From UBA6623 sp965226435 (lineage in GTDB: Bacteria; Acidobacteriota; Terriglobia; Bryobacterales; UBA6623), in NCBI GenBank assembly GCA_965226435.1, contig CBDDCY010000007.1, positions 363,353 to 427,352 on the forward strand: 64,000 bases of DNA, in the 5' to 3' direction. The notes beneath the pieces were generated by a model. That model saw nothing but the letters and a program-made list of their open reading frames with translations, had not been told where the DNA came from and ran no database searches. Positions within the stretch are counted from its first letter, which is position 1. Each line of letters opens with the position of its first letter. Positions 16,717-24,582 of this stretch are shown here, in pieces. The position numbers and the translations under genes are program-made.

Positions 16717-17553
16717 ATGTCTCTACGAATGCGAAGTGCGATCTTGATGCGTTTGCGCCCGGCGGGGCTTGGGTCTTTGCCGGCCCTACTGGTGGTGGCC
16801 GCCGCGGCTTTGGCGCAGCCCGCGACAGCACAGCACATCGAGCGGAACCCTTTCAGCTCCGCTAAAGACCTCGCCGAGGGGCGGCGGCTCTATTCGCTCA
16901 ACTGCGCTAACTGCCACGGCCCGGCGGGTGCGTCCGGACGCGGGGCGCGGCTGGCGACGAGGCGCCACAAGCACGGCGACTCCGACAGCGAGATGTTCCG
17001 CAACATTCTCGACGGCATCGCCGGCACCGGGATGCCCGGGCTGTGGCTCGACGAGGCTGCGGTGTGGAGGATCCTTCTCTTCGTCCGCACGCTGGAGCCG
17101 GAGACCGAGCGGGTCTGCCGGCCGGCGGAAGGCGATGCCCTGCGCGGCCGTGAACTCTTCATTCAAAAGGGGCGCTGCTCTTCCTGCCACACCGTCGGCA
17201 TGGGAGGCGGACGCCTCGGGCCCGACCTGAGCGATGCCGGATTGCAATACACGCGCGAGCAAATTCGCGAAGCCGTGCTTGAACCGACCGACACCATCGC
17301 GGTCGGCCGCCGCGGAGTCAAGGTGGTCTCGCGCGCCGGCGCCGCGCACGAGGGCATTCTGCTCAACGAGGACGCCTATTCGCTCCACATGATGGGACGG
17401 GACGAGCAGATCCGGTCTTTCAGCAAAGAAGACCTGGCTTCGTTCGAACGTCTCGACCAATCGCTGATGCCCGCCTACGGAGATCTGTTTTCCGGCGCCG
17501 AGCTGGATAACCTGACCGCCTATCTGTGCACCTTGGGAAGTAAGCAACCGTGA
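16717..17553 (+). CDS. diheme cytochrome c, partner of PQQ dehydrogenase (module 1)
   Basis: About 278 residues from the ATG at 16717; ATGs at 16729 and 16747 are also possible, the last giving the tidiest signal peptide (LPALLVVAAAALAQPATAQ). Two c-type heme sites: CANCH at residues 63-67 and CSSCH at 154-158, each in a cytochrome c domain, with candidate distal methionines in GTGMPGLW and SLMPAYGD. Periplasmic electron carrier. The gene ends in a GTGA overlap with the PQQ-dehydrogenase start, implying translational coupling and a fixed ratio. It should take electrons from the dehydrogenase and pass them to the respiratory chain. Confidence 0.88.
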   Translation: MSLRMRSAILMRLRPAGLGSLPALLVVAAAALAQPATAQHIERNPFSSAKDLAEGRRLYSLNCANCHGPAGASGRGARLATRRHKHGDSDSEMFRNILDGIAGTGMPGLWLDEAAVWRILLFVRTLEPETERVCRPAEGDALRGRELFIQKGRCSSCHTVGMGGGRLGPDLSDAGLQYTREQIREAVLEPTDTIAVGRRGVKVVSRAGAAHEGILLNEDAYSLHMMGRDEQIRSFSKEDLASFERLDQSLMPAYGDLFSGAELDNLTAYLCTLGSKQP

Positions 17554-19211
17554 GCGCATTTTTCCGCAACCTCCCGTCGCGTTGGCGGATTTTCGACGGA
17601 GCCGCCGCTTCGCGAATCGCAAGAAGCCTGCTTGCCGTCTCTGTCTTGGCCGGCGCGGCTCATGCCCAGGTCAGCTATCAAGACATTCTCAACGCCTCGA
17701 AGAGCCCGGGCGAATGGTTGACGAACAACGGCAACTACGAAGGGCACCGCTACAGTGCCCTGTCGGAAATCAACCACAAGAACGTCGCCGATTTGCGCCT
17801 CCAGTGGGTCTTCCAAAAAGGCTTCCAACATAAGTTTGAAACATCGCCCCTTGTGGTCGGCGAGGTCATGTACCTTACCGTTCCGCCCAACGAAGTGTAC
17901 GCGCTGGATACGACCACCGGTGCCGAACTTTGGCACTACCGGCGCGATCTGCCGCCCAAGGTGATCGCCTGTTGCGGGCTGGTGAACCGCGGATTGGCGG
18001 TTCACGGCGACCGGCTCTTCATGGGGACTCTCGATTCCTACCTCATCAGCCTCGATCGCAAGACCGGCCGCGTGTTGTGGGAGTCGGAGATGTTCGACTA
18101 CACGAAGGGCTACGGCGCGACGCTGGCCCCGCTCGTGGTCAAGGACAAGGTCATGGTCGGGACGACCGGAGGCGAGTACGGCATCCGAGGTTTTATCGAC
18201 GCCTACAACGTCGAGGACGGCAAACGGGAGTGGCGCTTCCATACCGTGCCGGGACCGGGCGAATTCGGCCGCGACACCTGGGAAGGTGATTCCTGGAAGA
18301 CCGGCGGCGCTTCGATTTGGGTCACGCCGTCTTTCGACTCGGAGTTGAATCTTACCTATTGGGGAGTTGGCAATCCGGGGCCGGATTGGAACGGGGATTT
18401 TCGCAAAGGCGACAACCTGTTCTCCGATTCCGTCGTGGCGCTGGACCCCGATACCGGCAAGCGCAAATGGCATTTCCAATTCACGCCCCACGACGTGCAC
18501 GACTGGGACGCCACGCAAGTCATGGTGTTGGTGGACCGCGAATACGAAGGCCGTATGCGAAAGCTGCTGATCACGGCGAATCGCAACGGCTTCTATTACG
18601 TGCTCGACCGAGAGTCGGGAGAGTTTCTGCGAGCCGAGCCTTACGTCAAGCAGACTTGGGCCGAGCGGATCGACAAGAATGGCCGGCCGGTGCGCGTGCC
18701 GGGAAACTTTCCGACCGAGGAAGGGATCGAAGTTTACCCTAGCGTCGCCGGCGGCACGAATTGGATGTCGCCGTCGTATAGCCCCGATACGGGGCTCTTT
18801 TACGTGACGGCCCGCGAAGGCAGCAGTTTGTATTACAAGGGTCCGGTTGACTACACCGCCGGCACGCGCTTTTGGGGCGGCCGCTTCGATAATCAGGACG
18901 AAAATCCCGGCAAGTGGTGGGGCGCCGTTCGCGCGCTCGATCCGCTGACGGGTAAGAAGGTTTGGGAGCACCGCCTTTTTCGACCCGCTTGGGCCGGCCT
19001 GCTCTCGACCGGCGGGGGGCTCATCTTCGCGGGCAGCGACGAGGGGCACTTCAAAGCCCTCGACGACAAGACCGGCGAAGAACTTTGGCGGCTGAATCTC
19101 GGGGGGACCATTAAGGCCAACCCCATCGCGTTTCAAAGCAAGGGCAAGCAGCGGGTGGCTATCGCGGCCGGTAGCGGGCTATTTGTTTTCGGGTTGCCGG
19201 GGAAGAAATAG
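17550..19211 (+). CDS. PQQ-dependent methanol/ethanol-family dehydrogenase, lanthanide-type site (module 1)
   Basis: 553 residues, GTG start overlapping the cytochrome stop. A signal peptide (SLLAVSVLAGAAHAQ) points to the periplasm. Eight-bladed quinoprotein propeller with tryptophan-docking repeats (TGAELWHY, GRVLWESE, GKKVWEHR, GEELWRLN). The adjacent cysteine pair typical of the alcohol-dehydrogenase group is C141-C142. Expected metal ligands are E209 (GGEYGIRG), the asparagine in GVGNPGP, and D318 in DWD. The second aspartate, D320, replaces the alanine or serine of calcium enzymes and is the known marker of lanthanide-dependent XoxF/PedH-type enzymes. No heme domain is fused, consistent with the separate cytochrome upstream. 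Substrate alcohol unknown. Confidence 0.9.
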   Translation: MSAFFRNLPSRWRIFDGAAASRIARSLLAVSVLAGAAHAQVSYQDILNASKSPGEWLTNNGNYEGHRYSALSEINHKNVADLRLQWVFQKGFQHKFETSPLVVGEVMYLTVPPNEVYALDTTTGAELWHYRRDLPPKVIACCGLVNRGLAVHGDRLFMGTLDSYLISLDRKTGRVLWESEMFDYTKGYGATLAPLVVKDKVMVGTTGGEYGIRGFIDAYNVEDGKREWRFHTVPGPGEFGRDTWEGDSWKTGGASIWVTPSFDSELNLTYWGVGNPGPDWNGDFRKGDNLFSDSVVALDPDTGKRKWHFQFTPHDVHDWDATQVMVLVDREYEGRMRKLLITANRNGFYYVLDRESGEFLRAEPYVKQTWAERIDKNGRPVRVPGNFPTEEGIEVYPSVAGGTNWMSPSYSPDTGLFYVTAREGSSLYYKGPVDYTAGTRFWGGRFDNQDENPGKWWGAVRALDPLTGKKVWEHRLFRPAWAGLLSTGGGLIFAGSDEGHFKALDDKTGEELWRLNLGGTIKANPIAFQSKGKQRVAIAAGSGLFVFGLPGKK

Positions 19212-19286
19212 ACTCGGCTCCACGGCGGCGGGGCAAGGCTGACTGTTAGATCGACAAGGCCGCGTACCGCGGCACCGAGGAACACC

Positions 19287-19775
19287 GTGAATCAGCCGAA
19301 CCAGGACCCTCCCTCCGGCGGCATGGAGGTTCCCAGCCTCGAGGGCGTCGTCGAGACGGCGCTGTTTGTGGCCGATACGCGGCGCTCCGAGCGGTTCTAT
19401 CGAGATGCCCTCGGTTTTCGAACGATCTTCGCCGCCGAGCGGATCGTTGCCTTAGTGATCCGGCAAGGCCAAATTCTTCTGCTTTTCAAAAAGGGCGCTT
19501 CCGTTGAGCCGATCGAGACGCCGGGCGGAACCATCCCCGCCTCCGACGCCGACGGCCGGACGCATTTGGCCTTCTCGATCAATGAGGCTGACTTGGAAGC
19601 ATGGGAGCGGCACTTAGTTGCGAACGGTGTTGAGATCGAGAGCAGAGTTCGCTGGAATCTCATTCCCGCGGACGAACAGCTACCTCGCCGCGGCGGGCGC
19701 AGCCTTTACTTTCGAGACCCGGATGATCATCTGCTCGAGGTGTTGACGCCCGGTGTTTGGCCAGGCGCCTACTGA
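19287..19775 (+). CDS. VOC-superfamily (glyoxalase/bleomycin-resistance fold) protein
   Basis: 162 residues with GTG start. It has the paired beta-alpha-beta-beta-beta units of the vicinal-oxygen-chelate fold: ETALFVADTRRSERFYRDAL in the first module and GRSLYFRDPDDHLLEVLTPG in the second, the latter providing the usual metal-ligand glutamate. Single-domain members include glyoxalase I, fosfomycin and bleomycin resistance proteins and dioxygenases; nothing visible decides among them. It sits between the two cytochrome/PQQ modules but in its own transcription slot (about 75 bases after the first module), so a link to alcohol oxidation is only positional. Confidence 0.8.
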   Translation: MNQPNQDPPSGGMEVPSLEGVVETALFVADTRRSERFYRDALGFRTIFAAERIVALVIRQGQILLLFKKGASVEPIETPGGTIPASDADGRTHLAFSINEADLEAWERHLVANGVEIESRVRWNLIPADEQLPRRGGRSLYFRDPDDHLLEVLTPGVWPGAY

Positions 19776-19793
19776 GGGCTCCGGTTGAGGGCG

Positions 19794-20198
19794 TTAGGGC
19801 CGCCCAAGGACGGCGCCGATCGCGCCGCCGGCCAAGGCGCCTCGAATGGCCGAGACGACCACTTCCACCGGGATCACCGCCGCCCCTATGGTGTTGGTGG
19901 TGGCGTATGTGACGAGGCTGAAACCCAACCCGAGAAGCAGCGTCAACACCGCGCCGGCCTTTGCCCCCTCGGCTACGGTGCCGGCGTCGGGCCAGCGCCT
20001 AAGCACCATCGTGAGAAAAGCGCCGAAGATGAGATCAGCGAGAATCAATATGCCCCATTCGGGCGTCTCTTTCAGGGCGCCGTCCGCGTACGCGGCCACC
20101 ATGAAATCCTGGAGCAAGAGTCCATAAAAGACAAATCCTGAAACGAAGAACACGATTCCGCCCGCGAATGTGGCCAGTGCAAACTTTTTCCTATCGAT
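19794..20198 (-). CDS. small membrane protein, probably AUC or other non-ATG start
   Basis: 134 residues from the position chosen. Three to four hydrophobic helices: FALATFAGGIVFFVSGFVFY, ILILADLIFGAFLTMVL, AGAVLTLLLGLGFSLVTYAT, and a glycine-rich last segment IRGALAGGAIGAVLG. The general pattern resembles DUF1761-like proteins such as the one at 43375-43806. No ATG or GTG fits: a clear ribosome-binding site (AAAAAGGAG, about 20208-20216 on the minus strand) lies nine bases before an ATC codon at 20198, while TTG codons at 20231, 20234 and 20294 lack one and add polar, atypical sequence. Either an AUC start, as in infC-type genes, or a mutated ATG. Function unknown. Confidence 0.6.
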   Translation of the reverse strand: MDRKKFALATFAGGIVFFVSGFVFYGLLLQDFMVAAYADGALKETPEWGILILADLIFGAFLTMVLRRWPDAGTVAEGAKAGAVLTLLLGLGFSLVTYATTNTIGAAVIPVEVVVSAIRGALAGGAIGAVLGRP

Positions 20199-20298
20199 GC
20201 CGTGAGACTCCTTTTTGGTCAGACGTGGCAACAACGCACTCCGTCGGGCCCGTCCGCGCCAACGGGTATAGGCATGCTCTCCGCCGGATCGCAACGAT

Positions 20299-20530
20299 TT
20301 TAAGGATAAAGTTGGGGTTCGAGGGGCTGGAGGGTAACCGTGCCGTGATCGGTTGGCGACGCCGAATGTGACGCGGGCCGGAGAGGGAGCGACGTGGTGC
20401 TCAGCGCGACCTGGTTCGGTGGCAAGTGGATCGCGGTACGGCTACACTGGTTGCCGGCAGGGCGTTTCGAGCGGGTGGTCACTCCGGCGGCGCGGGTGGG
20501 CGGCAACGTTTGGTGAAGAAAGGGTGCAGT
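20299..20530. other. intergenic stretch without recognised gene
   Basis: Contains overlapping short ORFs on both strands but none with recognisable domains. Base composition resembles an old, decayed or structural sequence. The repeat block at 20531-20728 follows. Confidence 0.4.
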
Positions 20531-20728
20531 TTGTTTCTATGAACCAGCGGATTCATGGCCTCGGCGTGGAAATGGGGTTTTGGGGTGTTGTAGGGACAGG
20601 TTGGGCTGACAGGATGTTTTCCTGCCGCCCCTTCAGGGCTTGGCTGGGTGGAGGATTCCACCCAGGGTTCCGCCGTTCCGGCTCCACCCTGGGCTGTATT
20701 CCGGTCGCCGCTTCGCGGCTGCGGTCGT
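20531..20728 (+). repeat. block repeat with paired ACCCAGGGTTCC/CCACCCTGGG arms, copy 1
   Basis: Ordered blocks: ATGAACCAGCGGATTCATGG near 20539, CCGCCCCTTCAGGGCTTGG near 20624, CACCCAGGGTTCCGCC near 20657, CTCCACCCTGGGCT near 20681, and GCCGCTTCGCGGC near 20707. The arms around 20657 and 20681 pair with each other, and the last block is its own hairpin. The same blocks in the same order occur at 30388-30630. The element ends about 85 bases before the second cytochrome gene. Confidence 0.8.
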
Positions 20729-20813
20729 TTGATAAGTCTTACGGCGGGCCGCGCGGGAATTCGCATAGCGCGATGAGTGCCGCTTGGGCATTAGGATTGG
20801 CGGTTCGTAAGAG

Positions 20814-21629
20814 ATGACGATGTTCTTCAATTTTTTGCGTGGCGTCCGCGAGGGTTCGGTGTTCCGTCTCGCGGTTGTCGCTATCGCGTTGCCGTTGATC
20901 GTGGTCGCTCAGGAGCCGGCCGACTCGGTGCCGGGTTCCGCCGAGCCGGCGACCGAGGCTGCGGTGCTCTATCGCAACCACTGCGCCAACTGCCACGGCG
21001 ACCGCGGACAGGGCGGACGCGGCCCCGGTTTTCAGACCGGGCGATTTCGTCACGGGGACTCGGACGAACAATTGATGCGATCGATCAAGAACGGCATTCC
21101 CGGAACGATCATGCCGATGTTCTACTACAACGAGCGCCAACTGCGCTCGATGGCTGCTCATGTCAAGAACTTCTCGATTCGGCGAAGCGAGGCGGCCCCC
21201 GTCCCGGGAGATGCCGGGATGGGGAAAGAGCTTTTCAGCCGCGTCGGTTGCGCCGGGTGCCATGTGGTTAACGGGGTTGGGGGGCGCGGCGGGCCGGACT
21301 TGAGCGAAGTGGGGGCGGTTCGCGCGCCGCGACATATCCGGCAGTCGATTACCGATCCCAGCGCCGAGGTCGAGCCGCGGCTGTTTGCGATGCGGGCGGT
21401 TACGAAAAAGGGCGAAAAGCTTTATGGAAGGCGCTTGAACATCGGGACGTTTTCGGTGCAGATTTATGACGCGAAACGCGGGCTGGTCTCGGTGCTGAAA
21501 AGCGATCTGGAAAGTTTCGAGATCGTCAAGGAGTCGATGATGCCGTCTTACGAGCAATTGTCGGAGGAGCAGCTGGACGATTTGATTGCTTACCTGGGCA
21601 CGCTGCTCGGCGAGGAGGAGTCGCCATGA
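20814..21629 (+). CDS. diheme cytochrome c, partner of PQQ dehydrogenase (module 2)
   Basis: 271 residues, paralogue of the cytochrome at 16717. Signal peptide (VFRLAVVAIALPLIVVAQ). Heme sites CANCH at residues 57-61 and CAGCH at 146-150; candidate axial methionines in GTIMPMFY and SMMPSYEQ. The C-terminal half has the same GPDLSEVG ... ITDPSAEVEPRL ... DDLIAYLGTL pattern as module 1 and as cytochromes found beside PQQ enzymes in soil bacteria. It overlaps the next gene by four bases (ATGA). Conserved pairing order and overlap in both modules show that the cytochrome-dehydrogenase unit was duplicated or acquired as a block. Confidence 0.88.
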   Translation: MTMFFNFLRGVREGSVFRLAVVAIALPLIVVAQEPADSVPGSAEPATEAAVLYRNHCANCHGDRGQGGRGPGFQTGRFRHGDSDEQLMRSIKNGIPGTIMPMFYYNERQLRSMAAHVKNFSIRRSEAAPVPGDAGMGKELFSRVGCAGCHVVNGVGGRGGPDLSEVGAVRAPRHIRQSITDPSAEVEPRLFAMRAVTKKGEKLYGRRLNIGTFSVQIYDAKRGLVSVLKSDLESFEIVKESMMPSYEQLSEEQLDDLIAYLGTLLGEEESP

Positions 21630-23281
21630 AATCGCCTGCGCCGACGGTTTTCATTTTCGCCTTGGCGGCGGCTTGGGCGCCGTTTGCCCCCGCACAAGTC
21701 GGCCGTGAGCCGGTCGGTTACGAACGTCTCGTCAACGCCGCCAAAGAGCCCCACAACTGGCTGACTTATTCGCATACCTACAACGGGCAGCGCTATAGCA
21801 GGCTCGATGAAATCAGACGCGACAATGTCGAGCGGCTCGAACTCAAATGGGCGTTTCAGACCAAGTCGCTCGAGAAATTCGAGGTTACGCCGCTGGTCGT
21901 CGACGAGGTGATGTATTTCACCGAAGCGCCGAATACCGTGATTGCGATCGACGCCGTGACGGGTCGCGAATATTGGCGCTACGAGCACCAAGGCGACGAG
22001 GCCCCGGTCTGCTGCGGGCGCGTGAATCGCGGGTTGGCGATTCTCGGCAAGACGCTCTACATGGGGACCCTCGACGGCAAGCTGGTTGCGCTCGACGCCG
22101 AAACCGGGGATGTTCGTTGGCGCGCCCAAGTCGCCGACCCGGGCGAGGCCTACGCGGTGACGCACGCGCCGCTTGTGGTCAAGGACAAGGTGCTGGTCGG
22201 GACGGCGGGTGGTGACTTCGGCATCCGCGGGCGGCTCGACGCCTATAACGCCGAAACCGGCCGCCGCGAATGGCGCTTTTATGCGATTCCGGGGCCGGGC
22301 GAGCCGGGCCACGATACCTGGGAGGGCGATTCGTGGAAACACGGCGGCGGATCGATTTGGGTGACCGGTTCGTATGATCCCGAGTTGAATTTGACGTATT
22401 GGGGGATCGGGAATCCGGCGCCGGATTGGAACGGCGATGATCGCGAGGGCGACAACCTCTATACCGAGTCGGTGGTGGCGCTCGACGTCGATAGCGGGAA
22501 ACTGAAGTGGCATTTCCAATTCACACCGCACGATGTGTGGGATTGGGATTCGGTGCAGATTCCGGTGTTAGCTGATTTGGAAGTCGACGGGAAGCTTCGC
22601 AAGCTAATGCTGTGGGCGAACCGCAACGCTTTCTACTACGTGCTCGATCGGGAGACGGGCGAGTATCTGACGGGCAAGCAATTCACATATCAGAACTGGG
22701 CTTCAGGGCTTGACGAGATTGGCAGGCCGATGAAGATTCGCGGCATGGAGCCGAATGCCCAGGGCATCAAAGTGTACCCGGCGGCGACCGGCGCGACGAA
22801 CTGGTATTCGCCGTCGTATAGTCCGCGTACGGGATTATTCTATGTTTCGGCTTGGGAGTATTCGTATGGGATTTTTCGCAAGTGGAAGGCTGACTACAAA
22901 CCGGGGCAGATTTTTATCGGCGGAACCGCGACGCCGTGGGTGCCCGACCCGATCAACCACGCCGACCCGGGGCATAGCGCGGTGCTGGCGTTGGACCCGT
23001 TGACGGGCGAGCGCCAATGGGCGTTTTCGCTCACCGGGGCGACCGAAAGCGGCATTTTGACGACGGCTGGGGATGTCCTGTTTACCGGCGCCAAGGAAGG
23101 CTACTTCATGGCGCTTGACGCGGCGGCGGGCAAGTTGTTGTGGAAGACGAATCTGGGGGGGCCGGTGTATGCGCCGCCGATCACTTATCGCGCGGCGGGC
23201 GAGCAACGCGTGACGATCGCGGCGGGGAACGCGCTTTTTACGTTTGGGTTGCGGGAAGCGAAAAGTGACGACGCGGAATAA
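21626..23281 (+). CDS. PQQ-dependent alcohol dehydrogenase, lanthanide-type site (module 2)
   Basis: 551 residues; signal peptide VFIFALAAAWAPFAPAQ. Same fold and order of motifs as the 17550 gene: vicinal cysteines C129-C130, GIGNPAPDWNGD, and DWD at 306-308, whose second aspartate indicates a lanthanide-compatible metal site. One ligand differs: the position that is glutamate in module 1 (E209) and in characterised enzymes is aspartate here (D197 in GGDFGIRG), which shortens the side chain at the metal. Substrate loops also differ from module 1 around residues 400-430. The stop lies inside the next gene, an NRAMP-like transporter, suggesting one transcript of cytochrome, dehydrogenase and transporter. 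Confidence 0.9.
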   Translation: MKSPAPTVFIFALAAAWAPFAPAQVGREPVGYERLVNAAKEPHNWLTYSHTYNGQRYSRLDEIRRDNVERLELKWAFQTKSLEKFEVTPLVVDEVMYFTEAPNTVIAIDAVTGREYWRYEHQGDEAPVCCGRVNRGLAILGKTLYMGTLDGKLVALDAETGDVRWRAQVADPGEAYAVTHAPLVVKDKVLVGTAGGDFGIRGRLDAYNAETGRREWRFYAIPGPGEPGHDTWEGDSWKHGGGSIWVTGSYDPELNLTYWGIGNPAPDWNGDDREGDNLYTESVVALDVDSGKLKWHFQFTPHDVWDWDSVQIPVLADLEVDGKLRKLMLWANRNAFYYVLDRETGEYLTGKQFTYQNWASGLDEIGRPMKIRGMEPNAQGIKVYPAATGATNWYSPSYSPRTGLFYVSAWEYSYGIFRKWKADYKPGQIFIGGTATPWVPDPINHADPGHSAVLALDPLTGERQWAFSLTGATESGILTTAGDVLFTGAKEGYFMALDAAAGKLLWKTNLGGPVYAPPITYRAAGEQRVTIAAGNALFTFGLREAKSDDAE

Positions 23282-24503
23282 CCGCGGGAGCAGCTTTCGT
23301 TTCGGCCCGGGCCTGGTGGTCACGGCGGCCTTCATCGGCCCGGGGACGATCACGACGGCGAGTATTGCGGGGGCGCGGTTCGGCTACAGCTTGCTTTGGT
23401 CGATCGTCTTCGCCATCGTGGCGACGCTCGTATTGCAGGAAATGGCCGCGCGGCTGGGGCTCATTAGCGGGCAAGGCCCGGGAGAGGCGCTGCGATCGAC
23501 CTTCAACCGCCCGTGGATGACGGCGGCGTCGATCGCGCTGGTGGTCATTGCGATCGGCGTGGGCAACGCGGCCTACGAGTCGGGGAATATTATCGGCGCG
23601 GCGATGGGGCTCGAGGTTCTCACGGGGCTGCCGCGAGCGGTTTGGGCGATGGTTGTCGCCGGGGGCGCGGCGGGTGTGCTGGGCTTGGGGGGCTATCGAT
23701 TCATCGAAGGTTTCTTGGGGTTGCTGGTGGGCCTGATGGGGCTGGTGTTCTTGTTGACCACTTTGCTTGTGCGACCTGATTTCACGACCTTGCTTTCGGG
23801 GATGATTGTTCCGCGGCTCGAGCCGGGTTCTCTGGTCACGGTGATCGCGATTGTCGGGACGACGGTTGTCCCCTACAACTTGTTTCTGCACGCGGGGTCG
23901 GTCCGCGAAAAGTGGCCGGAGTCGGTGCCGAGAGACCAAGCGCTCAGAGAATCTCGCTGGGATACGGCCTTGGCGGTCTCGATCGGCGGGCTCATTACCA
24001 TGGCGATCACGGCGACCGCCGCGGCGGCGTTTTTCGGAAGCGGGGTCGAGATTGAGAACGCGGCGGTGATGGCGGTGCAGCTCGAGCCGTTGCTGGGCGA
24101 AGGGGCGAAGTGGTTCTTGGGGCTGGGGCTGCTGGCGGCCGGGTTGAGCAGCGCCGTTACGGCGCCGTTGGCCGCCGCTTATGCGGTAACGGGGGTGTTG
24201 GGCAAGAGCGGGGGTCTCAAGAGCCGAGGCTTTCGCGCGGTGTGGGCGGCGGTGATCGTCGTCGGAGCGGCCTTTGCGGTGACGGGTACGCGTCCGGTGA
24301 CGATGATTGTGCTGGCGCAGGCGGCGAACGGGCTGATCCTGCCGGTGGTCGCGGCCGTGTTGCTGTTTGTCATGAACCGTCAGGACCTACTGGGGAAATA
24401 CAAGAACGGCTTGGCGGCGAACATTCTGGGGTGGGGGGTGGTTTTGGTGGTGGCGGGGATGAGTGCGTTTCAGCTGGGAAAGATGTTGGGATTGAGTGAG
24501 TAG
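23265..24503 (+). CDS. NRAMP-like metal transporter with altered ion-site motifs
   Basis: 412 residues from the GTG at 23265, overlapping the preceding gene by 17 bases. About eleven membrane helices with the LeuT-fold NRAMP order: FGPGLVVTAAFIGPGTITTA in TM1 and VGTTVVPYNLFLHAGSV in TM6. Canonical manganese/iron NRAMPs read DPGN in TM1 and MPHN in TM6. Here the metal ligands are replaced (GPGT, residues 25-28, and VPYN), so the usual Mn2+/Fe2+ site is not formed. I recall a widespread clade with this TM1 sequence and no defined substrate. Co-transcription with a lanthanide-type dehydrogenase makes a different metal or another small solute worth considering; that is inference. Confidence 0.82.
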   Translation: MTTRNNRGSSFRFGPGLVVTAAFIGPGTITTASIAGARFGYSLLWSIVFAIVATLVLQEMAARLGLISGQGPGEALRSTFNRPWMTAASIALVVIAIGVGNAAYESGNIIGAAMGLEVLTGLPRAVWAMVVAGGAAGVLGLGGYRFIEGFLGLLVGLMGLVFLLTTLLVRPDFTTLLSGMIVPRLEPGSLVTVIAIVGTTVVPYNLFLHAGSVREKWPESVPRDQALRESRWDTALAVSIGGLITMAITATAAAAFFGSGVEIENAAVMAVQLEPLLGEGAKWFLGLGLLAAGLSSAVTAPLAAAYAVTGVLGKSGGLKSRGFRAVWAAVIVVGAAFAVTGTRPVTMIVLAQAANGLILPVVAAVLLFVMNRQDLLGKYKNGLAANILGWGVVLVVAGMSAFQLGKMLGLSE

Positions 24504-24548
24504 GGGGGCGGCGGTTGTTTCTACGTTTGGGGGATTATGGGTCAGGGC

Positions 24549-24580
24549 CATGGGCAGGCCTGGAGATCTGCCCCACTGGG
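24549..24580 (+). repeat. palindromic intergenic repeat, copy 6
   Basis: Core GGCAGGCCTGGAGATCTGCC with one substitution relative to copy 4, placed between the convergent NRAMP-like and lepA genes, where a bidirectional terminator would be expected. Confidence 0.8.
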
Positions 24581-24582
24581 GG

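Noticed and set aside
17520..19136. 538-codon minus-strand ORF across the first PQQ dehydrogenase
   Set aside because: Mirror of the real gene with no signal peptide or recognisable domain.
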